Assembly (NCBI RefSeq): GCF_900129635.1
Contig: NZ_FSRB01000001.1
Location: 5,731,501 to 5,795,500, forward strand
DNA length: 64,000 nucleotides
Origin: Singulisphaera sp. GP187
GTDB taxonomy: Bacteria; Planctomycetota; Planctomycetia; Isosphaerales; Isosphaeraceae
Direction of reading: 5' to 3'
In this document: one piece after another, positions 1 through 13,625 of the stretch
Layout: the number at the start of each line of letters is the position of its first letter
Position numbering within the stretch: the stretch's first letter is position 1
The notes under the pieces: generated by a model
The model's database searches: none
What the model saw: only the letters and a program-made list of their open reading frames with translations
What the model was told of the DNA's origin: nothing
Translations under genes and position numbers: made by a program

Positions 1-324
1 CAACGCCCTGAGTTGTCGCATGGGGACGCGTCGCATCGCTTTCTGGAAGCCGACGAGGGTCTTTCCCGGGCGTCTTCGCGACTCATGGCAGGCGACGTAG
101 TATCCCCGGGCCTTCTCAAACCTCTCGGACTCGGAGTCGCCGGTGGCCCAGGTCATGGCGAGCATGACCACGACCAGTGGCTGGAGATCCCACCGCGGCG
201 CCGACCGCCTTTGAGGAACAACCCCTCGGGCTTGCTTCCAGACCGTCGGGGTGAGAAACTGTCGGACATAGCCGATCAACGACTGCGGTTGCTGCAAGCC
301 TTGCAGCGTCCGAGCTGCCTTCAT
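1..324 (-). CDS. Transposase N-terminus, IS4-like (partial, runs off the window)
   Basis: The reading frame starts at an ATG at 324-322 behind GGAAGAACGGCG, with an in-frame TGA just upstream, and stays open to base 1 (108 codons). The product has LTPTVWKQARG, then a W-x-LQPLVVVMLAMTW stretch, then GDSESERFEKARGYY and RRRPGKTLVGFQKAMRR. I recognise this layout from the N-terminus of IS4-type transposases that are common in Isosphaeraceae; the DDE catalytic part would lie outside the window. The element end should be between 324 and about 480, but I could not define a terminal inverted repeat. The family name rests on memory of the pattern, not on a search. Confidence 0.7.
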   Translation of the reverse strand, partial: MKAARTLQGLQQPQSLIGYVRQFLTPTVWKQARGVVPQRRSAPRWDLQPLVVVMLAMTWATGDSESERFEKARGYYVACHESRRRPGKTLVGFQKAMRRVPMRQLRAL

Positions 325-684
325 CGCCGTTCTTCCTCAATCCAGGTGAGTGCCGGTTGCTAGCCGCACCCATCATGACGAAGAACGGCGATTTTTTGCC
401 CCCCCTTCTCTCGAACGAACCGCAGCCACGGAGCGGCAGTAATTCTCTGGTCCGGTGAGAGTTACATCCGTTGTTGACGACGCCGAGTTACTGACGTTGG
501 GTGCCACGGGGTTGTACTCAACCCGTGAGCGATCGCCCAGGTTTTTGGCTCACGGGTTGAGTACAACCCCGTGGCACCCAGGGCTTGCACATCATTCAAT
601 ATCAAGGAAGACCAGGTCCACCTGCCTGGCAAATGGCTGGGATGGGACAGCCCACTGTGCCGAGCGAGAACCGCCCCCGGAAAC
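325..684. other. Gene-free stretch between the IS fragment and rpsG
   Basis: This stretch separates the transposase start from the rpsG terminator. It holds the insertion sequence margin and a long perfect inverted repeat (listed separately). Short open frames here are out of register with any recognisable protein. No RNA gene was seen. Confidence 0.5.
499..579. repeat. 32-bp perfect inverted repeat, 17-nt loop
   Basis: Bases 499-530 and 548-579 are exact reverse complements over 32 bp; the spacer is 17 bases. Each arm carries GTGCCACGGGGTTGTACTCA. A perfect stem this long is far beyond what an intrinsic terminator needs and has no T-run. It looks like a miniature inverted-repeat or REP-type element lying 3' of rpsG and beside an insertion sequence. 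Whether it is dispersed in the genome cannot be seen from one window. Confidence 0.8.
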
Positions 685-728
685 GAAAAAACCCCGTGCG
701 CTCGCCGATGAAGGACGAGGACTCGGGG
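685..728 (-). terminator. Intrinsic terminator after rpsG
   Basis: On the minus strand CCCCG...CTCG pairs with CGAG...CGGGG and is followed by TTTTTT. It lies about 40 bases after the rpsG stop and closes the rpsL-rpsG transcript, so fusA and a second tuf are not cotranscribed here. Confidence 0.7.
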
Positions 729-768
729 CAGTAATTCGTTCGAGCGTCGAACTGCGTGAGGTCTGGTC

Positions 769-1242
769 TTACCAGGCGAAGTGGGCGAAGGCCTTGTTGG
801 CGTCGGCCATGCGGTGGACGTTCTCGCGGCGGGTGATGGCGGCACCGTCGCGGTTGTAGGCGGCGACCAGCTCGTCGGCGAGCTTGATGGCCATCGGGCG
901 GCCTTTTTTCTCGCGGGCGGCCATCAGGATCCAGCGGATCGAGAGGGTCTGCTGGCGAACCTTGTTGACCTGCATCGGCACCTGGTAGGTGGCACCACCG
1001 ACTCGCTTCGAGCGGACCTCGATGATCGGCTTGACGTTCTCGACGGCGCGGCTGAACACATCGATCGGGTTGTCGTTGGGCAGGCGCCGTTCGATGAGTT
1101 CCATGGCGTTGTAGAACACCTTCTGCGCGACGCTCTTCTTGCCATCGTGCATCAGGCAGTTGATGAACTTGCTGGCCAACTTCGAGCCGAAACGAGGATC
1201 GGGGCGAAGCTGCGCCTTGCTGGCGGTAAACTTGCGGGACAT
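769..1242 (-). CDS. rpsG: 30S ribosomal protein S7
   Basis: The 157-residue product matches bacterial S7 along its length: [20 protein letters not shown] at the start, the [12 protein letters not shown] segment, [13 protein letters not shown] in the 16S-binding core, and [20 protein letters not shown] at the end. S7 nucleates assembly of the 30S head by binding the 3' domain of 16S rRNA. It follows rpsL by 39 bases in the usual rpsL-rpsG order. The expected next genes of a str operon (fusA, tuf) are absent; a terminator and then an insertion sequence follow instead. No anomalies in length or composition. Confidence 0.97.
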   Translation of the reverse strand: MSRKFTASKAQLRPDPRFGSKLASKFINCLMHDGKKSVAQKVFYNAMELIERRLPNDNPIDVFSRAVENVKPIIEVRSKRVGGATYQVPMQVNKVRQQTLSIRWILMAAREKKGRPMAIKLADELVAAYNRDGAAITRRENVHRMADANKAFAHFAW

Positions 1243-1281
1243 GCGCGTTCGTCCTGGGGATACCTGAAGGTCGTTTGTGTA

Positions 1282-1677
1282 TTACTTCTTCTTTTTGGCC
1301 GGCGCGGCAGCTTTGGCGGGAGCTCCGTACTTGGAGCGAGCTTGTTTACGATCTGCCACGCCGAGGCTGTCGAGGACGCCGCGGACGATGTGGTAACGGA
1401 CACCCGGCAAGTCGCGAACACGGCCGCCCCGGACCAGCACGATCGAGTGCTCTTGAAGGTTGTGACCTTCGCCGGGGATGTACGCCGTGATTTCTTTGCC
1501 ATTAGAAAGCCGGACGCGCGCCACTTTACGCAACGCCGAGTTCGGCTTCTTGGGGGTCATCGTCTTGACCTGGAGGCAGACCCCGCGCTTGAACGCGCAA
1601 CCTTCGAGCACCGGCGACTTGGTCTTGTAGACCACCGGCCTGCGTGGCTTACGGACGAGCTGGTTGATCGTGGGCAT
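1282..1677 (-). CDS. rpsL: 30S ribosomal protein S12
   Basis: The product (131 aa) begins [12 protein letters not shown], the conserved S12 start; a longer open frame upstream is discarded because nothing before this Met resembles S12. The decoding-centre loop [17 protein letters not shown] is intact, with the Lys that is commonly changed in streptomycin resistance unaltered. The C-terminus carries the usual Ala/Lys-rich tail ([13 protein letters not shown]). S12 acts at the A site of the 30S subunit. It is the first gene of a two-gene operon with rpsG; a good minus-strand promoter lies about 150 bases upstream. Confidence 0.97.
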   Translation of the reverse strand: MPTINQLVRKPRRPVVYKTKSPVLEGCAFKRGVCLQVKTMTPKKPNSALRKVARVRLSNGKEITAYIPGEGHNLQEHSIVLVRGGRVRDLPGVRYHIVRGVLDSLGVADRKQARSKYGAPAKAAAPAKKKK

Positions 1678-1825
1678 GAGTCGATAGTTCCATTCTTCCC
1701 GGCCGGTCACTCCCTTGCCGGGGTCGATCCTGTCGCTGGGAGAGTGCTCTGGCGCATTTTGAACAGGTCCGTGCACCGAACCGCTGCGCAAGACGAAGCA
1801 ATGGCCGGACAACGGCGAAGCAAGT

Positions 1826-1853
1826 AGTGTAACGCCTTACTTCGACCTGTCAA
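1826..1853 (-). promoter_or_regulatory. Promoter of rpsL-rpsG
   Basis: On the minus strand TTGACA (1853-1848) is separated by 16 bases from TACACT (1831-1826). A second TTGACT lies just upstream. The implied leader before rpsL is about 140 nt, long enough for a regulatory structure, although none was identified. The rest of 1678-2003 separates this operon from the divergent zinc-ribbon gene and holds nothing else recognisable. Confidence 0.6.
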
Positions 1854-2003
1854 GACGAGTCAAGACAAACATGCGGTGCGATCGGGAGCGCTTGCCCAGA
1901 CGAGCCGGAGCCGCTCCCGAGCGTGCCGGCGGGGCGGGAGTGGGCGACCGAATTGACATGGAGAGTCCCCCTGCCCTACGATTTGCGGCCGGGGGAATGC
2001 TGC

Positions 2004-2246
2004 ATGTATGACCGCGACTATGAGGCTGATCTCGACGACTCGGAATATCCCGATGAGCCGGACGATGATGATGACACGATTCCCTGTCCTTACTGCGGCC
2101 TGTCAGTCTATGAGGAGGCGGAGCGTTGCCTTTACTGTGGCCACTATCTCTCGGTGGAGGACGCCCCAAGGCGCTATCCCTGGTGGTTTGTGCTGGGCTT
2201 CCTTCTGAGCATGGTCGTCGTGCTGGGGTGGGTCTGGCGATGGTGA
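2004..2246 (+). CDS. Small zinc-ribbon protein with C-terminal membrane anchor
   Basis: The 80-residue product has an acidic N-terminus (DDSEYPDEPDDDDD), then two CxxC pairs (IPCPYCGL and ERCLYCGHY) forming a zinc ribbon, then one hydrophobic helix ending at the C-terminus (WWFVLGFLLSMVVVLGWVW). This start (ATG at 2004) is chosen because GGGGGA sits just upstream and the sequence before it has no protein character. It would be tail-anchored, with the ribbon on the cytoplasmic side. Such zinc-ribbon/one-helix proteins are common in planctomycetes with no known role. It is followed after 30 bases by a glycosyltransferase gene on the same strand. Confidence 0.75.
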   Translation: MYDRDYEADLDDSEYPDEPDDDDDTIPCPYCGLSVYEEAERCLYCGHYLSVEDAPRRYPWWFVLGFLLSMVVVLGWVWRW

Positions 2247-2276
2247 GGCCGAACGCTGCCAGGAGGAACGGCGGAC

Positions 2277-3440
2277 ATGGTGGCTGAACCGACGGCAGGG
2301 ACGCCGGCTGCGATGCGGGTCGCCCTCGTTTACGACATGGACGCCTGCCGGGGACCGACCGGTGTCACCCGCCATGCCTTGGCCCAACTCGAGCGGCTGG
2401 CAAAGCGGCCTGAGGTCGCCTTGAGCGTGCTCTCGGGACGGATCAGCGAGCCCGATGGCCTCGTCTACTGGGAGAGCCTGGGTTCACTCCCGCGTAGGGA
2501 ACTGCCGGTGCGGACCCGCGACGCCCTGCGGTGGTGGCGGCTCTGCTCCTGGCCCCCGATCGAACTCTGGTCGAAAGAGGTCGATTGGGTTTATTGCCCG
2601 GCCGAGTACGCGGTACCCACCCGGAAGGCGCGACGAGCGGTGACCTGCCACGACGTTTTGCAGAACCTCCGGAGCCACCCGAAGTTCCGCCACCGGTTGC
2701 GCGAGACTTTCGGCCAGGCCGACCTGATCCTCTCGGTCTCACGGTTCAATACCGAGCAACTTCTTGAGGCTTTCCCCGAATGCCAGGGGCGGGTGGAATA
2801 CGTGCCCAATGGCGCGGAGGACCTCTTCTTTGAACCGGCGAGCGAATCCGAGCGGGCGGCCGTTCGGGCCGACCTGGAGTTGCCGCGCGGCCTCCCTTAC
2901 TTGATCTCGGTGGCCAATTTCCAGCCCCGGAAGAACCTGGCCCGCCTCGTTCGCGTCGCCGGGCGGTTGCCCGAGGTGGTCGGAGGCGACCTGGCGCTGG
3001 TGCTCCTGGGGGCAGGGTCGGATTCCGAGGACCGGCTCTTGCGCGAGGCGATCTCGGCTCTTGGCCCTCGCGCGGTCGTGCGGATGCCGGGTTACCGCCA
3101 GGGCAAGCTGCTCCGCGCCGCGTACGCCGAGGCCACGGCCCTGGTCTTCCCCTCGCTCTGTGAGAGTTTTGGTATTCCCGCCGTCGAGGCCATGGCGCAA
3201 GGCATTCCGGTGGCCCTGGCCGACTCGACCGCCCTCCCCGAGATCGGGGGCGCGGCGGGCTGGTACTTCGACCCTGAAAGCGACGACTCGCTCCTGGCCA
3301 CCCTGCGCAACTTGCTCGATCAGTCGGACGAGCGTGCTCGTCGCGCCCATCTGGGACGCCAGATCGCCGAGTCCTACCGCTGGCAGGCCGCCAACGATTT
3401 GCTGGTTAACGCCTTGGCGTCACGCCGTGGTGCCCGATGA
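2277..3440 (+). CDS. Glycosyltransferase family 4
   Basis: The product (387 aa) is a GT-B fold retaining glycosyltransferase. The N-terminal Rossmann half contains [20 protein letters not shown]. The linker region [18 protein letters not shown] marks the start of the nucleotide-sugar half, which ends with the EX7E signature in [20 protein letters not shown] and [14 protein letters not shown]. Donor and acceptor cannot be told from sequence. AGGAGG lies 10 bases before the ATG. The UPF0060 gene follows after 19 bases, so the two are probably cotranscribed. The trio 2004-3786 faces the rpsL and rpoC genes and is an insertion into an otherwise conserved supercluster. Confidence 0.9.
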   Translation: MVAEPTAGTPAAMRVALVYDMDACRGPTGVTRHALAQLERLAKRPEVALSVLSGRISEPDGLVYWESLGSLPRRELPVRTRDALRWWRLCSWPPIELWSKEVDWVYCPAEYAVPTRKARRAVTCHDVLQNLRSHPKFRHRLRETFGQADLILSVSRFNTEQLLEAFPECQGRVEYVPNGAEDLFFEPASESERAAVRADLELPRGLPYLISVANFQPRKNLARLVRVAGRLPEVVGGDLALVLLGAGSDSEDRLLREAISALGPRAVVRMPGYRQGKLLRAAYAEATALVFPSLCESFGIPAVEAMAQGIPVALADSTALPEIGGAAGWYFDPESDDSLLATLRNLLDQSDERARRAHLGRQIAESYRWQAANDLLVNALASRRGAR

Positions 3441-3459
3441 CGGCGTGGAGGGGCCAGGC

Positions 3460-3786
3460 ATGAGATCGTTGCTCTGGTACGGACTTGCCGCCCTGGGAGA
3501 GATCGCCGGGTGCTTTGCCTTCTGGGCCTGGCTGAGGAATCAGAAAAGCCCTTGGTGGATGGTTCCCGGCGTCGTCGCGCTCGTCCTCTTCGCCTTGGCC
3601 TTGACTCGGATCGAGTCGAGCCACGCCGGTCGGGCCTATGCCGCCTACGGGGGGATCTATATCGCTTCCTCACTCGCCTGGCTCTGGGCCGTCGAGGGCA
3701 TGCGTCCCGACCGTTGGGACCTCGCCGGAGCCGGCCTCTGTCTGGTGGGAACGGGCGTCATTCTCTTCGGTCCGAGATCCGGCTGA
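3460..3786 (+). CDS. UPF0060 (YnfA-type) small membrane protein
   Basis: The 108-residue product matches the length and layout of the YnfA/UPF0060 family: four transmembrane helices, the [14 protein letters not shown] motif in helix 1, [19 protein letters not shown] in helix 3 and [20 protein letters not shown] in helix 4. The family is related to small multidrug-resistance type transporters; its physiological role is not settled. It is the last gene of the plus-strand trio; downstream lies a repeat-containing gap and then a convergent DNA glycosylase gene. Confidence 0.92.
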   Translation: MRSLLWYGLAALGEIAGCFAFWAWLRNQKSPWWMVPGVVALVLFALALTRIESSHAGRAYAAYGGIYIASSLAWLWAVEGMRPDRWDLAGAGLCLVGTGVILFGPRSG

Positions 3787-4010
3787 GAAATGGATCCGCG
3801 GGAACGGTTTGTTTCCCTGGCGGGCGTAAGGTTAGTCCTTGCGCTGAATCGCAAGCGAACAGAAAACGTAAGGCTCATGTCTTCTGCTGAGCCGAAAACG
3901 AACAGGAAGCGTAAGATTTCTGTCTTCTTTGGTCTGCTTGCTTGCGGAGCACCGAAGCCAGGAAGCTTACGCTCCCCGCTCGCCTGAGGGGCGAGCGAAA
4001 ATGGTTCCCC
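3787..4010. repeat. Intergenic stretch with short degenerate repeats
   Basis: Two near-identical 16-mers, GAACAGAAAACGTAAG at 3857 and GAACAGGAAGCGTAAG at 3900, lie 43 bases apart, and further GCGTAAG-like words occur at about 3827 and, inverted, at 3964. A short hairpin (CGCTCGCC/GGCGAGCG, 3977-3997) lies at the end, between the convergent UPF0060 and glycosylase genes. The stretch is richer in A/T than its neighbours. Confidence 0.4.
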
Positions 4011-4667
4011 TCAGAGGTCCAACTCGTCGACCCAGCTTCGGAGTCGGCCCATCGCTCGACCGACGGCGGCGACGTTTTCGGGGTCGTTGAGCCAGCGGCT
4101 GACGCCCGACGGATGGGGGAGCGGCAGATAGCGGACGCCGTCGCGGAGGGTCGCCGTGCCCACGACGGCGGTGAGCGACGGGACGCGGCCCAGGAAGGTG
4201 CGGATGGCGAGGAGCCCGACCAGGAGCACGACCGCGGGCTTCAGAACTGAGAACTGGCCGTCGAGCCAGGGGCGGCAGAGGGCTTGCTCGGCCGGTGAGG
4301 GGACGCGGTCGCCGCGGGCGCCGGGGAGCCGCCCTGGGTAGCAGCGGGTGACGGCGCTGAAGTGGATCTTCCGCCAGAAATCTTCGCGCGGGATGCCGCC
4401 GAGCTCGAACCAGAGACGAAGCTTCTCCCCCGCGGCACCGGCGAAGGGGACGTTCTCGAGGTTGGCCCGCAGCCCGGGGGCCTGGCCGATCAGGAGGATC
4501 CGCGGCAAAGCGGCGTCAGGTTCGGGGTCGCGGGCGATCGGGACCGACTCGGCCTGACTGAGATAGCCTGCGCGCTGGCAGAGGCGGCACGAGCGGAGCC
4601 TTGCATTGAAAGCCACGAGCTCGGCACGTAGGTTGGCTTCAGGCTGAGCCGCGGGGGAAGGTCGCAT
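4011..4667 (-). CDS. Uracil-DNA glycosylase superfamily protein, Fe-S type
   Basis: The 218-aa product has the fold markers of the uracil-DNA glycosylase superfamily: LLIGQAPG (motif 1, water-activating loop) followed by NVPFAGAAGEKLR, and LPLPHPSGVSRWLND (motif 2, DNA-intercalating loop). Four cysteines (CRLC near the start, then RCYPGR and ALCRPWL) are placed as in the 4Fe-4S-containing family 4 enzymes. The Asn or His substitutions that separate families 2, 4 and 5 cannot be settled by eye. The start is the ATG at 4667; an upstream Arg/Pro-rich extension is rejected as non-protein-like. It would excise uracil or related bases in repair. It stands alone, downstream of rpoC. Confidence 0.8.
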   Translation of the reverse strand: MRPSPAAQPEANLRAELVAFNARLRSCRLCQRAGYLSQAESVPIARDPEPDAALPRILLIGQAPGLRANLENVPFAGAAGEKLRLWFELGGIPREDFWRKIHFSAVTRCYPGRLPGARGDRVPSPAEQALCRPWLDGQFSVLKPAVVLLVGLLAIRTFLGRVPSLTAVVGTATLRDGVRYLPLPHPSGVSRWLNDPENVAAVGRAMGRLRSWVDELDL

Positions 4668-4699
4668 GGGAGTCGAGTCTACGCGGTACGAGTGCAACG

Positions 4700-4744
4700 C
4701 CAACGGCCCCCATCCCCCCAGAGAAAGGAGATGAGGGCCGTTGG
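4700..4744 (-). terminator. Hairpin after rpoC
   Basis: CCAACGGCCC pairs with GGGCCGTTGG and the stem extends to 15 pairs with one mismatch. It lies about 35 bases after the rpoC stop. No U-tract follows on the minus strand, so it may be a processing or rho-assisted stop rather than a classical intrinsic terminator. Confidence 0.5.
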
Positions 4745-4776
4745 TTGAACCACGGTGAGAACACGAAAACGGGCGA

Positions 4777-9057
<4,281 letters not shown>

Positions 9058-9400
9058 GGGACACTCTCCTCTGCACGCGCTCAAGCCGTGCCGAAGCGGG
9101 GTTGTTTCGGGGGAAAGTCACAATTCAGCGGTCGCTCAAGCGATCGGTTCGGATTCCCAAATCCCAAGTCGCGGGCATCGACCAAAAAAAGATCCGCGGG
9201 CCGATCCCCTCTCACGTTCCCGGAACAGGAGAGGACGCCGCGGTTCAGACGGTCATCCGAGACCGAAGGTGCCACGCCGGCCTTCCTCCTTCGCCGGATG
9301 CAGGAAACTCCAAGATTCAAGCCCAATGGACCTCAAAACAAGGCGGAGGCGCAGCCCAGAACAACGTCGGGCCGGCCGCCGATGGAGTCGCTTCTTGTTG

Positions 9401-9429
9401 ATGGTAGCCGATCTTAACATGGATTCCAA
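9401..9429 (-). promoter_or_regulatory. Candidate promoter for rpoC
   Basis: On the minus strand TTGGAA (9429-9424) is followed after 17 bases by TACCAT (9406-9401). The match is moderate but falls in the only A/T-rich island of the gap. The leader to the rpoC start would be about 340 nt. Confidence 0.3.
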
Positions 9430-9832
9430 GAAAATTCTGCTTGACAAGGGCATTATTTGGGGCGCCGTTCGGGAACGGGTGAGGGTCGTTCTCGAGTCAT
9501 GGGCAGTCGGGGCCGTTTCAAGGACCCTGGGGTGTCATGAGCGATGACCTTCATCTCGATCCCGTTCGACTTGGGCTCAAGTGTCGAGCCAGGTCTTGGC
9601 AGAGGTCGGGCACGGTCTGGTTCGCGAGGAGTCGAAACCCGTCGGCCTTTCCCTTGAGAGTCTCCAGTCTCCCGAACTGGACCGGACCGGTTCCTGACGG
9701 ATCGTCGGGTGGGAATCGATCCCAAGGAAACCATAGGGGGGAAGGGTCGCTTTGCCCCCTTGGGTCACTCAGCGATGATTGTCCCAACGTGGCCAAACGC
9801 TCGATCACGAGCATCTCGCCACACGGATGGAG

Positions 9833-9863
9833 CGCCGGGGCAGGCCGAAAACCTGCCCCGGCG
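9833..9863 (-). terminator. Strong hairpin downstream of rpoB
   Basis: CGCCGGGGCAGG and CCTGCCCCGGCG form a perfect 12-bp stem with a 7-base loop, 55 bases after the rpoB stop. There is no U-tract, so its effect on readthrough into rpoC is uncertain. Confidence 0.5.
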
Positions 9864-9917
9864 ATCGATGTTCCGCGATCCGTCCGGACGACGACGTCCG
9901 AACCCAATGGGAGACGC

Positions 9918-12900
9918 TCAGATTCGCTTCTTCTCGAGCTGCATGTTGAGCCCGAGACCGCGGATTTCGTTGGTCAAGACGTCGAAGCTCGCGGGGGTAC
10001 CGGCCTCGAGGGTATTCTCCCCCTTGACCATCGACTCGTAGATCTTGGTCCGTCCCTCGACGTCGTCGCTCTTGACCGTCAGCAGTTCTTGGAGGATGTA
10101 GGCGGCTCCGTAAGCCTCGAGCGCCCACACTTCCATTTCACCGAACCGCTGGCCGCCGAACCGTGCTTTACCACCCAACGGCTGCTGGGTGATCAAGGAG
10201 TACGGGCCGGTGGCACGAGCGTGGATCTTATCGTCGACCAAGTGGTGAAGTTTGAGCATGTAGAGATACCCAACCGTCACACGCTGGTCGAACTGCTCGC
10301 CGGTGCGACCGTCGAACAGGAGCGCCTTGCCGTTCTCGGGCAGGCCGGCGTCTTTGAGGCACTTGCGAATCGTGTCTTCGCTGGCACCGTCGAAGACCGG
10401 GCAGATCGCCTGGAACCCGAGCTTGGCGGCGGCCCAACCCAGGTGGGTTTCGAGAATCTGGCCGACGTTCATACGGCTCGGAACGCCCAAGGGGTTGAGC
10501 AAGATCTCGACCGGCGTACCGTCGGGCAGGAACGGCATATCCTCTTCGGGGAGGATCTTGGCGATGACGCCCTTGTTACCGTGCCGACCGGCCATCTTGT
10601 CGCCGACCGAGATCACCCGCTTGGTCGCGATGTAGATCTTGACCATCTGGAGAACGCCCGAGGGGAGCTCGTCGCCCCGCTTCAAGCTGTTCAGCCGGCG
10701 GTCCTTCTCGTCGCGCAACGCTTCGATTCTCGGGGCGTACTGGCGGACGACCTTTCGCGCTTCGGCGGCCCGCTCGGGGCTCCGCAGGTCGAGGGCTTCG
10801 AGCTTGAACCGCTCGCTCTCCTCGGCCAACGCCTTCGGGTCCTTCTCGCGGCCCAACGGCTTGCCGGTGGACGGGTCGAGGACCGGGCCGTCGACGGCTT
10901 CTTCCAGCGCCTTGATGAGCTGCTTGTACTCGTCCGAGATCTTGACGTTCTCGACCTGCTCGGTGTCCTTGAGCTCTTTCTCGAAGACCTTGCGTTCGTC
11001 TTCGTTGAGGCTCATTCGCCGGCTGAACCGCTGGGTGTTGATCACGATCCCCTCAACGCCCGAGGGGACTTCCAGCGAGTCATTTTTGACGTCTTCGCCG
11101 GCCCGGCCGAAGATCGCGTGGAGCAGCTTCTCTTCGGGGGTCAGCTCGCTCTTGGACTTCGGCGCCACCTTGCCCACCAGGATTTCGCCCGGCTTGACAT
11201 AGGTGCCGATCCGCACGATCCCGTTCTCGTCCAGGTTCCGCAGCGCCTTCTCCGAGACGTTGGGGATGTCGCGGGTGAACTCCTCGCGCCCCAGCTTGGT
11301 CTCGCGGATCTCGATCTCGAACTCTTCGATATGGATCGACGTGTACACGTCTTCCTTCACGAGGCGTTCGCTGATGATGATCGCGTCTTCGAAGTTGTAG
11401 CCGTCCCAGGCCATGAACCCGACCAAGACGTTGCGGCCCAGGGCGAGTTCGCCCAGGTAGGTCGCGGCGCCGTCGGCGAGGATCTGCCCCTTCTTGACCT
11501 GCTGCCCAAGCTCGACGACCGGCTTCTGGTTCAAGCAGGTCCGCTCGTTGAGGCCGACGTACTTGCGGAGCTTGTAGATCTGGTTGTGGTCGATGATGAT
11601 CCGCGACGAGTCGACGTAGGTCACGGTGCCGTCGGCGGGCGCCTTGACGATCATCCCCGAGTTCATGGCGACGGAGCGTTCCAGCCCCGTGGCCACGATC
11701 GGCGGCTCGGCCACCAGGAGCGGGACCGCCTGCCGCTGCATGTTCGAGCCCATCAACGCGCGGTTGGCGTCGTCGTGCTCGAGGAACGGGATCAGGCCGG
11801 CCGAGACGCCCACCATCTGCTTCGGCGAGATGTCCATGTACTGGACTTGGTCGACGGGGATGGTGTGGAAGTCGGTCTGGTACCGCGCGATGACGCTCGG
11901 CCCTTTGAGCTTGCCCGAGTCTTCGGTGGGGGCGTCGGCCGGCGCGAGGTAAGCTTCGCTCTCCTCGTCGGCCCGCATCCAGACGACGTTCTCGGTGCGG
12001 TGCCCGTGCGAAATCTGCCGGTAAGGGGTGACGAGGAAGCCGTACTCGTCGACGCCGCCGTAGATTCCCAACGAGCTGATCAGACCGATGTTCGTTCCTT
12101 CCGGAGTTTCGATCGGGCAGATTCGGCCGTAGTGGGAGATGTGGACGTCGCGGACCTCGAAGCCCGCGCGTTTCCGGTTCAAACCACCAGGGCCGAGGGC
12201 CGAGAGCCGGCGCTCGTGGGTCAGCTGAGCGAGCGGGTTGGTCTGGTCCACGACCTGGGACAATTCACCGCGGCCGAAGAAGTATTCGATCGCCGCGCTG
12301 ATGCTCTTGGGGTTGATCAAGGAGCGCGGGGTCATGTCCTCGGCGTCTTTGAGGCTCATCCGCTCCTGGACGGTGCGGCGGAGCTTGAGGAACCCCTTGC
12401 GGAGCTCGTCGGCCGCGAGCTCGTCGATGGTTCGGAGGCGGCGGTTACCCAGGTGGTCGATATCGTCGACCTGTCCCTTGCCCTTGCGGAGGTTGAGGAT
12501 GTACCGGATCGCGTTGACGTAGTCCTCGGGATCCAGAGTCATCTGGTCTTCGGGGATCGTCTGGCTGAATTTCCGGTTGATCCGGAACCGGCCGACCTTG
12601 CCCAGGCGGTAGCGGTTGGTGTCGAAGAACTTCTCGTGGAAGAGTTCTTTGGCCTTCTCGAGCTGGGGGGGATTGCCCGGTCGTAGCCGCTGGTAGATCC
12701 GGAGCAAGGCGCTTTCGTGGTCGGTCGTCGGGTCTTCCTGGAGCGACTGAAGGATCAACGGATCCTTCGCCTCCTTGAGCACCATGACCGGTCCCAGGCT
12801 GGCGTCGGCCAGGACTTGGGCCGAGGTCTTGGAGATGGTGGTGCCGCTCTCGATCAGGACTTCGCCGGTGGCCGGGTCGACGATGTCGCCGCAGGCGATC

Positions 12901-13625
12901 CGCCCTTCGAGCAGGGTGGCGGCGGCGCTGTCGCCGGTGTCGACCGACTCGGGGTCGTAGAACGAGGAGAGGATCGCTTCGTCGGACGAGAATTGCGGGC
13001 TCATCGCGCGGAGGAGCGTCATCGCGGAGAACTTGCCCGACTGGTCGATCCGGACGCCGAGCGTCTCTTTCTTGGTGACTTGGAGTTCGATCCAGCTTCC
13101 GCGTTCGGGGATGATCCGGCAGGCGTGGAGCTTACGGTCGCCCGCCTCGATCTCGACGACGAAGTCGACGCCCGGCGAGCGGTGGAGCTGGCTGACCACG
13201 ACGCGTTCGGCGCCGTTGATGATGAACTCACCGCCGCCGATCATGATCGGCATATCGCCGAGGTAGACCGACTCTTCGATGGCGGCTTCCCCCTTGTTGA
13301 GGCGGAGCCAGACGTGGAGTGGGCGGCCGTAGGTGAGGCGGAGCTGGCGGCACTCGTCGGGTTCGTAGCGCGGTTTGCCCAGGTCGAACTTGATGTATTC
13401 CAGCTTCAGGGTCTTGTCGTAGCTCTCGATCGGGAAGATTTCCCGGAAGACCCCTTCGAGGCCGCTGTCGGCCCGCTCTTCGGCGATGATGTCGGCCTGA
13501 AGGAATCGCTCATAGCTGCGGGTCTGGATCTCGGTCAGGTCCGGAACCGGGAACACGTCGTAGATCTTGCCGAAATTCTTTTGTGTGGGCGGAGTGATCC
13601 GACGTACGGTGGTCGCGGTGGGCAT
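9918..13625 (-). CDS. rpoB: DNA-directed RNA polymerase subunit beta
   Basis: The 1235-aa product starts [20 protein letters not shown] behind GAGGAGCG; an open extension upstream has no similarity to RpoB. Conserved blocks include the rifampicin pocket ([20 protein letters not shown]), [15 protein letters not shown], the [16 protein letters not shown] active-site segment, and [20 protein letters not shown]. In the rifampicin cluster the residues at the E. coli D516, H526 and S531 positions are conserved, whereas F514, M515, N518 and S522 are replaced by Val, Val, Thr and Ala. The C-terminus ends in LEKKRI. It follows rplL by about 400 bases. Confidence 0.98.
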   Translation of the reverse strand: MPTATTVRRITPPTQKNFGKIYDVFPVPDLTEIQTRSYERFLQADIIAEERADSGLEGVFREIFPIESYDKTLKLEYIKFDLGKPRYEPDECRQLRLTYGRPLHVWLRLNKGEAAIEESVYLGDMPIMIGGGEFIINGAERVVVSQLHRSPGVDFVVEIEAGDRKLHACRIIPERGSWIELQVTKKETLGVRIDQSGKFSAMTLLRAMSPQFSSDEAILSSFYDPESVDTGDSAAATLLEGRIACGDIVDPATGEVLIESGTTISKTSAQVLADASLGPVMVLKEAKDPLILQSLQEDPTTDHESALLRIYQRLRPGNPPQLEKAKELFHEKFFDTNRYRLGKVGRFRINRKFSQTIPEDQMTLDPEDYVNAIRYILNLRKGKGQVDDIDHLGNRRLRTIDELAADELRKGFLKLRRTVQERMSLKDAEDMTPRSLINPKSISAAIEYFFGRGELSQVVDQTNPLAQLTHERRLSALGPGGLNRKRAGFEVRDVHISHYGRICPIETPEGTNIGLISSLGIYGGVDEYGFLVTPYRQISHGHRTENVVWMRADEESEAYLAPADAPTEDSGKLKGPSVIARYQTDFHTIPVDQVQYMDISPKQMVGVSAGLIPFLEHDDANRALMGSNMQRQAVPLLVAEPPIVATGLERSVAMNSGMIVKAPADGTVTYVDSSRIIIDHNQIYKLRKYVGLNERTCLNQKPVVELGQQVKKGQILADGAATYLGELALGRNVLVGFMAWDGYNFEDAIIISERLVKEDVYTSIHIEEFEIEIRETKLGREEFTRDIPNVSEKALRNLDENGIVRIGTYVKPGEILVGKVAPKSKSELTPEEKLLHAIFGRAGEDVKNDSLEVPSGVEGIVINTQRFSRRMSLNEDERKVFEKELKDTEQVENVKISDEYKQLIKALEEAVDGPVLDPSTGKPLGREKDPKALAEESERFKLEALDLRSPERAAEARKVVRQYAPRIEALRDEKDRRLNSLKRGDELPSGVLQMVKIYIATKRVISVGDKMAGRHGNKGVIAKILPEEDMPFLPDGTPVEILLNPLGVPSRMNVGQILETHLGWAAAKLGFQAICPVFDGASEDTIRKCLKDAGLPENGKALLFDGRTGEQFDQRVTVGYLYMLKLHHLVDDKIHARATGPYSLITQQPLGGKARFGGQRFGEMEVWALEAYGAAYILQELLTVKSDDVEGRTKIYESMVKGENTLEAGTPASFDVLTNEIRGLGLNMQLEKKRI

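Larger units (their letters stand above)
9058..9917. other. Long rpoB-rpoC intergenic region
   Basis: No protein-like frame fits this 860-base gap on either strand; an open frame entering it from 12686 on the plus strand is the antisense shadow of rpoB. It contains a hairpin shortly after the rpoB stop, a relatively A/T-rich island at about 9405-9465, and a candidate promoter for rpoC. The gap suggests that rpoC is at least partly transcribed on its own. Confidence 0.6.

Noticed and set aside
9537-12686. 1049-codon open frame on the plus strand opposite rpoB
   Set aside because: Same antisense effect. It reaches into the rpoB-rpoC gap only because stop codons are rare at this GC content; the part in the gap has no protein character.
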